Origin: Parastagonospora avenae f. sp. tritici 18332-5
Lineage: Eukaryota; Ascomycota; Dothideomycetes; Pleosporales; Phaeosphaeriaceae
Assembly (NCBI GenBank): GCA_022559985.1
Contig: JAFJTR010000192.1
Location: 1-15,326 of the forward strand
DNA: 15,326 nucleotides
Direction: 5' to 3'
Part shown: positions 1-8,626 of the stretch, in pieces
Layout: the number at the start of each line of letters is the position of its first letter
Numbering within the stretch: position 1 is the stretch's first letter
Notes under the pieces: generated by a model
What the model saw: the letters and a program-made list of their open reading frames with translations, nothing else
Databases searched by the model: none
What the model was told of the DNA's origin: nothing
Position numbers and translations under genes: made by a program

Positions 1-99
1 GCGATTATATACACAACTAGGTGAGTAATCAAGTGACTAACAGAGTCACGTGAGATACAGTTCACAGTGTACCGTGTGAACTGAGGTGCCAGGCTGACA
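1..99 (-). mobile_element. Probable 5' end of a second, nested LTR (partial)
   Basis: Read on the minus strand, the sequence starts TGTCAGCC at position 99, directly where the recognisable reverse transcriptase reading of the neighbouring gypsy element stops making sense. A TATA-like TATATAATCG lies about 85-95 nt further in, near the window edge. TG at the start and an LTR-type TATA box at that distance suit a fungal LTR that inserted into pol. A 22-bp imperfect palindrome (GTTCACA, 8 nt, TGTGAAC) occupies 60-81. The other LTR end, the target duplication and the internal region are outside the window, so this could also be a solo LTR or a simple rearrangement junction. Confidence 0.4.
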
Positions 100-1602
100 G
101 AACATGTTCGCGGTGCTCATTGAGGTTCTCGCTGTAAATCAAGATGTCGTCGAGGTACGCGGTGCAGAATATGTCAAGAAAGGGGCGTAACACGTCGTTC
201 ACAAAATGTTGGAACGTACTTGGGGCGTTAGCTAGTCCGAACGGCATCACTAAGTATTCGAACAGGCCGTATCGGGTGCGAAAGGCTGTCAACCATTCGT
301 CTCCTTCGGCGATGCGAAGGCGGTTAAACGCAGCGATGATGTCAAGCTTCGTGTAGTACTTGGCCTTGCTGAGTCGGTTCAGGGTCTCTTGTATCAACGG
401 GATCGGGTAGCGGTTCTTGATTGAAATAGCGTTCAGGGCGCGATAGTCGACGCAGAAGCGCAGTCCTCCCCCAGGTTTCTTAACGAAGATTACTGGGGAG
501 GCGACAGGAGAGGCGCTGGCTCGTATGAACCCCTTAGAGAGGTTGTCCTCAAGATATTTGCGTAGTACCTTAAGTTTATTCTAGGACATGCCATACAGAG
601 GACCGAACCCATGTTGCTTGCCTTGTTCGAGCTTAATCTTGTGATCGTACGACCGACGTTTAGGTAGTCGGTCGGAGTTTTCCTTCGAGAAGACGTCCAG
701 CAGGTCATGATACTCCGCAGGTACTTTCGTGGCTGGGTCCGTGTACACCTTGGGTGCGAGGGCCTTATCGATGTCGGCGATTGATACAGCAAAGATCTCG
801 TGTCCGCATTTCCTAGCGAGGTTGAGCAGTAGGGCGGCCCCAATGCAGTAAATATTCAGTTCTGCATTAGAAGCTAGCGTTAGTTCGTCATCAGGTTCGG
901 ACGGGGGCAGGGTTTCCACGATAAGTGGCGGGTCGGGATCAGGTGTTTAGAGCTGTTGTTCTATCTTAGGAATTAGCTGACTGTGATAGTGCTTAATGGG
1001 CAGCACTAGTTTCGGGGAACGTGGGCGTGTGGGCGGTGGTCGAGGACTGTTCTCGACGCAGCTCGACGGTTCTGGACAGTTCTTAACTGTGCTTAACAGT
1101 TAGGTTGTAGATAGCTAAGCATCTTGTGGGTAATCGTAGACTAGGCATTGCGACCTGCAACGTGCAGCGTTAAACTGTAGTCGTTCGTGTTCGTAGTTAA
1201 TATGAACTCGGTGCTTAAACATCTAAGGTTAACTGAGGATGATACTATAGTTTCTAATGTCGGTAACCATTAGTTAGATAGTCTCCCTATAGTTAAAGTA
1301 TCAGAGAGTTATTTTCGTGGTGTAGGCGATGTGGCCGCCTTTCAGGTAAGTGCCGTTAAATCCTTTCAAGTGTAGTACAGTGGGTAGCAGAGTCAGAGAT
1401 AGTTTCTATTCGCGCGCTAGAGATCTGTGAATGAACCTAACACCAGTAGCTCCAGTATCAACTAAGGCAAGGACGTCAGCTGTGAAGTTGCCTTGACGTA
1501 TAGTACAAGGGATATTAATTTGATAGCTCTATGGCGTTGCAAGGTTAGGTTCCGTAGTCAGGTTAGCAGAAATCTGAGGGCAATAGAGTCCCGAGGAGCG
1601 AC
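100..1602 (-). pseudogene. pol: Ty3/gypsy pol remnant: protease and N-terminal half of reverse transcriptase
   Basis: One reading frame runs on the minus strand from just after gag to about position 100, with no frameshift but ten stops at 1529, 1406, 1301, 1274, 1229, 1223, 1115, 1100, 947 and 581 (lowest coordinate of each codon). Nine are TAG or TAA and one is TGA. Protease is recognised by ALVDTGAT, with the catalytic DTG at 1451-1459. The RT part keeps VKKPGGGLRFCVDYR, the motif A block KLDIIAAFNRLRI, motif B MPFGLANAP and the catalytic motif C YLDDILIYS. RNase H and integrase are missing because the frame is interrupted near 100 by another sequence. The pol frame is -1 relative to gag, which suggests frameshift expression in the ancestor. 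The stop pattern suggests RIP inactivation. Confidence 0.9.
1406..1531 (-). other. Retroviral-type aspartic protease core within pol
   Basis: Between the stops at 1529-1531 and 1406-1408 the pol frame reads a compact segment with the hydrophobic-hydrophobic-DTGAT signature of retropepsins. The polar stretch before it (GNFTADVLALV) fits the usual strand leading into the catalytic loop. The enzyme would process Gag-Pol in the virus-like particle. It is bounded by nonsense codons on both sides and cannot be made as part of a full polyprotein. Confidence 0.8.
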
Positions 1603-2712
1603 TTAACCTCGGGACGAAGCTTTTGCTTGGCGCTTGGGTGACAGGGTTAGGGAGCGCCTCCCTCGTGGGGAGCGTTCTCTGCTCAAGGGTATGGAAGTAG
1701 TTGAGGCTGAGGATCGGCGACGACGTGTACGGGAGTCAAGGGCGGTTTTCGGTGACGGGGAGTGGCTTTGGGTGCGGAGGTGCGAGACAGGAGACGTGCA
1801 CTCGCGAGAGTAATGGCCCTTACGTCTACACTTAAAACAGGAGTTATCCTTGATCCTTTTCTGACGTTCGGCAGAGTTCAGGGGCGCGTAACTCGAAGAA
1901 TCGATTTCCATAGCATCAGAGGAGGGTGGAGCAGCAGGGGCGTAACGTCGGGGACGGTCCGGGAGGAAACGGAGGTTGTTGTCATATGTCGAGATAAGGT
2001 TTGCGTATTCGTTCAGGTCGCGTGGGAGAGCGTGTCCCACCATAGCGCGTTGTAGTTCGTGGGACAGCGAGTTGCGTAGGGCGCTAACAAGGCCAACATC
2101 ATTGAGGCTAGTGTCAGCAGCAAGGCGACGGAATTCCGCGAAATGAGAGGTAAAACTTCGTTTGCCCTGCTTCAAGTTGCTGAGCTTACTCAGAGCGGTA
2201 AGTTCGCGATTAGGGTCTCTATAGGTAGCTTGTAGGAACGAAACAAGCTGGTCAACGTTGTGGATGTCCTTGTCCATGAGCGGGTCGATAAGTGACACAG
2301 CATCTTTCTCTAGATGAGAGTGTGCGTACAGGAGGCGGGATCTTTCGTCGGGATAACGGTCAGCGTTTCCTTTAAGCTTGTACTGAAGTTTGCGAATAAA
2401 CGCTGGTAAGTCCTTCCTCTTACTGTTGAAGAGGGGCGGGTCAGGTAGACGGTCGGTTCTGTGCGACGGGGTCGCAACGGCTCGAGTCGGTGAAGGGGTC
2501 CTCGCAAGAGGCGAGCCATTGCCAGATAAAGTCTCTACTTCTGTTACTACGCCTTCAGCGTCAGTTCGAGTGACTTGGGGCTGAGCGGCTGACTTGGCTT
2601 TGATTAACTCAAGCTCCTGTCGAAGTAACGTCATTTCCTCATGATGACGGGCCTCCTGTTTAGCAAGAGTATTAGTTAGCCCACTTAGCTGGGCTAGAAT
2701 CCGTTCTATCAT
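1603..2712 (-). CDS. gag: Ty3/gypsy Gag with CCHC zinc knuckle, open reading frame
   Basis: Structural capsid/nucleocapsid protein of the LTR retrotransposon. The first ATG in frame is at 2712, 56 nt inside the LTR end, giving 369 residues; the frame is open a further 16 codons upstream without an ATG. The N-terminus has a short coiled-coil-like stretch (LAQLSGLTNTLAKQ). The middle (PPLFNSKRKDLPAFI to YDNNLRF) matches the retrotransposon Gag capsid fold region. A CX2CX4HX4C knuckle (CFKCRRKGHYSREC) sits at residues 292-305 and would bind the RNA genome. The tail is Arg/Ser-rich and basic. Oddly this gene has no internal stop although pol next to it has ten. It ends in TAA, and pol follows in the -1 frame. 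Whether it is still expressed cannot be told from sequence. Confidence 0.85.
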   Translation of the reverse strand: MIERILAQLSGLTNTLAKQEARHHEEMTLLRQELELIKAKSAAQPQVTRTDAEGVVTEVETLSGNGSPLARTPSPTRAVATPSHRTDRLPDPPLFNSKRKDLPAFIRKLQYKLKGNADRYPDERSRLLYAHSHLEKDAVSLIDPLMDKDIHNVDQLVSFLQATYRDPNRELTALSKLSNLKQGKRSFTSHFAEFRRLAADTSLNDVGLVSALRNSLSHELQRAMVGHALPRDLNEYANLISTYDNNLRFLPDRPRRYAPAAPPSSDAMEIDSSSYAPLNSAERQKRIKDNSCFKCRRKGHYSRECTSPVSHLRTQSHSPSPKTALDSRTRRRRSSASTTSIPLSRERSPRGRRSLTLSPKRQAKASSRG

Positions 2713-2767
2713 AGCATTTAAATTGTCAGTGGCTATAATTAAGAGTTTTGGTGGAGACACAACGTAA

Positions 2768-3098
2768 TGTCACGAGAGGCAACGAGCAGGAACGTCAGAG
2801 CTTGCGGGGAAGCTTGATTAGTATACTACGTACAGGTCTCAGGTGTAATACAAGACGTTGTGTGCAGAACAGAGCAAGGTACGGAGGCAGAAAGGAATAT
2901 AAACAGGGGATGGCTCGAGCGCGGACGCTAAGCCTACGCGGAGATAGTCAGGAGGCGCACCGGCGGTTCTGCGGTTGCCAGCGATCGGAGCCTTTTGCAG
3001 AGCAGGACTGTGGAGTGCTGCAGAGTATAGTAGCCACCTGTGTAGTGTGGTACCGTCGAGTATAGTAGTCTGGGGTGTCAGGGTACGTTACCGTGACA
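2768..3098 (-). mobile_element. 5' LTR of the gypsy element, 331 bp
   Basis: The ends are perfect 7-bp inverted repeats: TGTCACG at 2768-2774 and CGTGACA at 3092-3098, in the TG...CA form typical of LTRs. It lies immediately upstream of gag on the minus strand, which is where a 5' LTR belongs. A TATA-like GAATATAAAC at 2894-2903 (GTTTATATTC on the minus strand) could be the element's promoter. The partner LTR is not in the window. I could not identify a clear primer-binding site in the bases following the LTR. Confidence 0.8.
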
Positions 3099-3405
3099 GT
3101 CTTATAGCGTTGTAATAAGTCATATATCTTAGAGAGGCTGAAGTAGGATTGAGTTAGTTATTAGACCTTGTTGATTCCGGGCCTTAGGAAATAAGCCCTC
3201 TGCTGATCTAAAGCACGGGCTACAAAACAGAAATAAGGGTTAATTCCTCGTGGAATAACTGTCCTGTTAGCACCACGTCTTCCCGAACTTATCAACGAAA
3301 GTCTTAGCTTTGCTGCGCGAAGTACGTAAAATCGCGTTTATATGAGATGTTCTTAGTCTCTTAGCTAGTTTTTACATACGCCTTGTGCACCATTCGCGTC
3401 TATAC
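3099..3405. other. No gene recognised between the LTR and the helicase-family pseudogene
   Basis: A TA-rich stretch without a convincing open frame on either strand. Abundant TA dinucleotides and CTTAG/CTAAG words resemble the RIP-affected sequence on both sides. It probably represents 3' flank of the pseudogene and the insertion target of the gypsy element. Confidence 0.5.
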
Positions 3406-6400
3406 CTATAGTTGCCGCATCAGCTCAGCACCCTTAATTCCTGATACAACTAACCTCTTGCACAACCACCTCGACACTTCTTTATCACCTAGTGAGCTGT
3501 ACTCCTCTTCGCCCTCCTCTTCTATTGTGGTTAAAAGGTCTAGCGCGTATCTTAGGTTGCTACTTTGAAACAGACCGACAACGGTCTTATATGCCAGACA
3601 GCCGTACTGACACTGCATCCATGGTCGCAGCTGCTAGTGCCCGTTGATTGACTTGCTCCATTTTTTGCAAAATTCTTAAGGAATGCTATATCTCCTACAA
3701 CTACCCTTCGCTTCAATCCCCTCTCCGAATATCGCTTCGCCTATTCGAATGGATCGCTGCTTCGCACCACCTCGGCTGCACTCACCCAAGGTGTGATTAA
3801 TCTTCGAACCACTTAGTCCGCGACCTGCGCAGAATCCACACTTACCAGCCCACTACTTCAATGTGTTTTGCTAGCCCTGCAGCTCATCGTTGTCATCCTA
3901 ACCCTGCTCATACAGACACGGAAGGTCTTTAATCTTGCGCGGCTCCTTTGCTGCTGCAGATACTAACTTTCTAAAATTAAAAGCTAATATTAGCAGTTTA
4001 AACACAAACAGTAGTCTTAACACGCTACTGTTGCGGAAACTAACACGTCTTTCGAACTAGAAAGCTACTAAATTTTGCGCTATGAAATCCATATTATTTT
4101 CATCGCGCAGTCGTTCTGATAAGTACTTTCTGAGAATTTGATCGTCGTAAGCACAAAGTGCTGCAATTGTCCTCTTCACCACAGGCTTGTTTTGGCATTT
4201 GCCATCGCTAAAGGGCGATCCCTTTAGAAGGTTTGCCCAGTACTGTTTCACGTCATCACAATCTGCTTCATCCGATCTTATTCTAGCCATGATATCCCTG
4301 CAGGGAGAATTAGTTATTGAACATAGACTATAAGCTCTAATACTAGGCACGAGCCGTGGAAGCTTCAGATCTTAGAGCTAATTGAAGATCTTGCGAGCCT
4401 TGTTAGAGGCATCTCGTCGTCTGCAATGTTCTAGATCGTGGTCTGGTTCCGGCTCCCCGGTGCTTGCGTAACATAGCTGGCAGCTAACGTTTGCCCACTG
4501 CACAAACGCTTCCCTAATGCCATGTAAGCAGTAAGGGGTGTCGAAGTATTTGTTCGCTTTAGCTTCTTAGCTCTTTACGTAAGCAGAGATTAGCTTCTTC
4601 TCCTTAAGCACACTATCACGCTCAAGAGGACTTAGACAGCTAAAGATAGGCACAGACCCGGACTAAAAGTTTCTTAGGGCAGTTCTATAGAAGGCAGCTT
4701 CAGTTGCACTTGCCTAAGGGCCGGTTCCGGTCTTGTGCTTGCCGTGTTGAAGCGATGTATGGTGGTCCTGCAAGGGTAGGTGTTCTACGTGCTTCGGAGG
4801 GCTAGCAATCCGGCGCCTTTTCGAAGGTCCACAGTCTACAGATGATTGAACCCCTTGCTTTTTTCTCTCTCCTGTGTTAGAAGATGTACTAATATCAGTA
4901 CGTCGCAGTTGCAAGAATTCGTGCTATTCGTTCAACGCCTATTTATAAATGCGCAAGAGTGCAGGCTAGAGACTATTAAGAAAAGCTCCGTCTAGTCCGT
5001 ACGTCGTCCCTCTCTGCAGGGGGCGATGCCTGCTTTGCCACGCAAATGACACGTTAATGTCTGCTTCTTTACTCTTGTCGTTATGTTAATTAAAGGGATT
5101 CGCAATCTGTTTAACGTGCTTTTCTATAATTGCAATTAAGAGCTGTTAATACACCTGCACACCTACAGGGAACCCAAGCGTGCTGATAGTCTGCTTACAA
5201 AGTATTTTCAACAAAACAGATATTTTTATAGGCTCCTTTAGTTTAATTAGAGATAAAAACAAAAGCGTGCTTTCAGCGTCTATGTTGTAGCAGATTTAGA
5301 ACAGCATGCAAGCGAAGGGCTAAATAAACACTAGATAGTGATACAGGATCTTGCTTAGCTCTTTAGGAAGAAATCTAACTACTTAAAACTCGCTATTAGT
5401 CGTGCAGCAAGCCTTGTGATGTTAACTGATCAGTGCCATCTTGCCAGCGTGGACGCAGACTCCGCGAGACGTCGAAGTTCTATTGCAATGCTCTAAAGCA
5501 AAGAGTTTAGTTCCTCTTAAGGCTTGCCTGCTAATAAGGTAGACTAATAGGACTAAGAGGTGTGTCAAATAATCGTACTGATCAAGGTAGCGGCAGACTG
5601 CGACTGAATCCCAATCATTATCCGTCATTAAACTGTTCGCAGTCGCTAGGCATGCTCTTCTAGAAAGCTTAAGATACGCTTCTCTTAGACCGTTAGCAGG
5701 ATTAGCTACGAACGAGTAGCCGAGAGTAGTGTTAGACAGCCTGTCGCGGATGCGTGTAAGATCGGACTTAGGACACCACTTATACATCATTTGTCTGCAG
5801 ACAGCTATGGCGTAATTAACAGTATTGTGGCTGATCTTTTAGAACTGATCTATGGACAAGTCTACTCCGGCCCAAGACACTATGTCAGCATCCTGGCTCT
5901 AGGTCACCTGAAAGGCTGGCCCATCAGACTAACTAATCGCTCGTCCGTAGTTACGTAGGCTTAAAAACTCGTCCATTGGCGCTTGTGATCTAAGGCACAT
6001 CTTAGCTCTGCGCACTCGGTTAAGCTGTTCTAACTGATTGTACCGGGGCCGCGCTGGCCATCCTATATACTGGTGCGCAAAGCGAGGCAGGGTAGACTCG
6101 ATGATAAGCAGTCGGCTGCAGTAGATCAACGCTGACAACTTTAATGTATAATTCGAAGGTCTTTTAAAAGTTAAACTATTAATTAAAAATCTAAGGATGC
6201 CACTAAAGTATACGAGAAGAGTAGAGGCAGAATCGCCATCTTCGTATTCTTCAGTCACAAGGAAGTACCCAAAGCGCAGCATCAGGTCTTCCAGCGCTGC
6301 TTCGAGCCCCAATACTCTCTCTCTTTCTGTTGTTGTCACGGCTCCATTTTCCCCTGGGCTGCTGATGGGCGCGTTATGCCGAGAGCTATTGAGACGCTTT

Positions 6401-7866
6401 GCCATAGACCTTAGGTTACCAGACAATTCCTTGAGCTCGCAATCTGATGTGTTAGCCTTAAAATTACTTAGATCTTGTTTAAGTTAGACTCCGACTGAGC
6501 ATTCGCTACTATTAGAAATCGTGGAAGCCTTATCGCTGTCTGCATTATCCTCCCTGAAAGCTTCCGCAATTTCCTGCATTGTTAAGGGAAATTTCGCTAT
6601 TATACTATAGTCGTCTAGCTTGTGCGCTTCCTCTGCAGGGCACAAAGACCACACATTATCATCCCACACTTGGGCGAGGGCTTGACATTCGCTTTCTGTT
6701 AGGTCCCTCTTTGCCAGTTGTTGCCTTGCTTCCTTACTTATCCTCTACAGACGGAAGCAAAAGCAAACGCATCTTTTCATCAGCCTTTGATAGCCGTAAG
6801 AAGTGCTCTCACGCCCAACTAGCTCAAATGGAGCCTTGTATGGCCGATTGACGACCTGACTGCGTAGCCAACATCGCATCGATACGTCCGTATGTTGAAC
6901 AGTGTCTGCACACTGGTCGAATACACGACCCAGAGCCGCGATCATAAGCACTAGCCTTTGCTCGTCTGCCCTGCAGCTGTAGATGTCGATACTGTTAGAG
7001 GTGCCCAGTAACAGGCTATGTTCCGCAACCTGAGGCATCTGTGCTAATTTCGCAAGAAATGATCGATCTAAATCGGCGAAGGTTTTAGCCCATCCTGTGC
7101 GCCGCATCTAATTCGTATTAAGGGCTATGTCAGTGTTACCACTGTCAGTAGCAGATGCCTTGTATCGAGCTAATAGACTGTCCTGCTCTTTCTGATGTAA
7201 CGCCTCTAATCGACAGAGTCGCGGCATAGAGTCTTGAAGCAAGCTGTCATCAAGAGCCTGCGCGATCGAGGACTCCGGCTTCACAATCCAGTATCCGGCA
7301 GCACTGTGCTATCCCTAGCTTTGCAACTATAAACCGCTAACCACGTAGTCGTCAAGCTATGTTAGTGATTTTCGCTTTACTCTATGGTTTTTAGACAAGT
7401 GGCGACTCAGTACTTCATGGCTGGTGGTTTTCAAGGAGCAGTGCCTGCAGGCAATGCCAGGCTGTACTCGGAGATGCGGGTGCGGAGTAGATCCATCTGG
7501 GCGGAGGCGCAAGGCTTCCGGTCCCAAGAATGTGTAGGGGCGCAACAGCCGCCTCAGCTCTTTTGTAGTCGCTTTAGGTATGTTATGCTTCTCGGCGAGG
7601 TGGTTTGCCACGGCGCTTAGAGAATCGCCAAGAGAGAATTGGCAGGAACGGCAGATAATAACCGGCTCTAGCTTATTCATGAAAAGACCATGTCTTGTAA
7701 GATGTTCCCTGACATTTTCAGGACGGTTGTTTACCTCAGGCATCGCTCTAACAACAGACGTTTGCATCAACAATAATGCGTCGAAGGGAAGGACCTAAGG
7801 AATAGGCTGATACTGTAGACTGAACGATGCAAAGGACTAGATAGAGGTGTTAGAAGAGTCGATCAT
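3406..7866 (-). pseudogene. Telomere-linked/RecQ-like helicase-family protein with OrsD (DUF3505) N-terminus, helicase core absent, RIP-type stops
   Basis: A single minus-strand frame of about 1,487 codons carries 32 internal stops (22 TAG, 10 TAA, no TGA) and no frameshift. From the N-terminus: an OrsD-like pair of zinc fingers at 7357-7794 (CRSC..H..H and CRHC..H..H); a block at 5929-6426 with LVYFSGILRF and FLSLRNYGRAIS; a block at 5422-5790 with LREAYLKLSRRAC and RQALRGTKLFALE; then HHKA and VRFLPKELSKIL (5320-5424) and a QSRH..TTYGLDGAFL segment near 5000; a basic linker (4714-4914); and Cys-rich C-terminal blocks (CQLC near 4460; CGFCAGRG near 3820; MQCQYGCLAYKTVVG at 3618). From memory these follow the order of the ~1,500-residue subtelomeric RecQ-like proteins of fungi. 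No Walker A or DEAH box is present. The upstream-most ATG before damage is at 7866; the true start is uncertain. The gene is dead as it stands. Confidence 0.75.
7357..7794 (-). other. OrsD/DUF3505-type double C2H2 region (N-terminal part of the pseudogene)
   Basis: The longest undamaged N-terminal piece. It holds CX2CX13HX4H (CRSC to AEKH) followed about 45 residues later by CX2CX12HX4H (CRHC to SKNH), with a PHPHLRVQPGIAC link between. This spacing of two fingers around a Pro-rich segment is the OrsD (DUF3505) pattern, found both alone and at the N-terminus of RecQ-like fungal proteins. A nucleic-acid or protein contact role is likely but not established. Confidence 0.65.
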
Positions 7867-8626
7867 GCGACGAAGGGCAGAAGGTTGTGGTGTTCGGGTT
7901 GGCTCGAGCGACGATCGTAATTTCCCGAAAGGGTTTAGTTTTGGAATAGGGGGTGTTCTATAACGCCATACCTGAGTAGGACCTGTTATAGTTCACGAGA
8001 GCAGGGTTATATTTGCTGTTCTAGGAAGTGCTAAGAAGCGCAACCCCTAACGTTAAGCCTGTTTCGGCACGATTCGGGCCCTTCTCGTCGTGTTCTCTCG
8101 GCTAGGTGAGTTATCCCTGCATAGGAGTCCAGAGTAGCTGGCAGCGAGGGAGATAAGCTATCGTTATCAGACCGAAAAAGTTCCGAGGTGCGTCCCTAGG
8201 TAATGAGACGCTCTGAGTGACGAGACACTTTTTTGTCCGGACCTTCGAAATCACGCCACAAAACCTATCAAAGCTCAAGCTCAATGCGATGCAGTTCCAC
8301 AGCGGTAATTCTTCTATTATAGTGGCCTCCGACTAGAGAGAGCGTGGTGTTGGACATTATACCGGTCGTTCTGTGAAGAGCATTAATTAACCTCCTGCTA
8401 GTGCCCGTTTATCCGCGACAGCGCATGCTCAGGTGTGTCTTTGGCTGTCGTGCCACTAGAGGCTGCCCGCAAACGCCTAAGTTAGTGATTGCGACACCAG
8501 CTGCCCCGCCAGGTCACGAGAATTTAGGCAGCAGCCGATCAAACTACCCCGCTTTCCACAACACTAGGTCTGGTGAGTAAATCTCTCGAAATTGTCCGCT
8601 TATCTATAACAACTAAAATTGCTGCA
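7867..8626. other. Intergenic, no gene recognised; probable 5' region of the HET gene
   Basis: No long open frame and no recognisable protein on either strand. A 42-bp piece at 8187-8228 shares GGTGCGTCCC and GACGAGACAC with the flank of the pogo-type transposase at 11768-11792, so it may be a transposon-end remnant. A GTGAGT donor-like site at 8573 could mark a 5' untranslated intron of the HET gene. Confidence 0.4.

Noticed and set aside
1762..2055. Plus-strand open frames opposite gag and inside the pseudogene.
   Set aside because: They are antisense shadows of the minus-strand retrotransposon and helicase-family frames, with no domain signature of their own.
3406..7866. A reassigned stop codon or readthrough, since only TAG and TAA interrupt the frame.
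   Set aside because: The intact HET and transposase genes end in TAA and TGA at the expected places, and RIP explains the missing TGA class without a new code.
3631..8409. The 15-mer CTGCTAGTGCCCGTT occurs at 3631-3645 and 8395-8409, roughly flanking the helicase-family pseudogene, as a target duplication of a giant element would.
   Set aside because: The left copy lies inside the pseudogene frame, not outside it. No captain-type tyrosine recombinase was recognised, and a chance 15-mer match in a window this size is not very rare.
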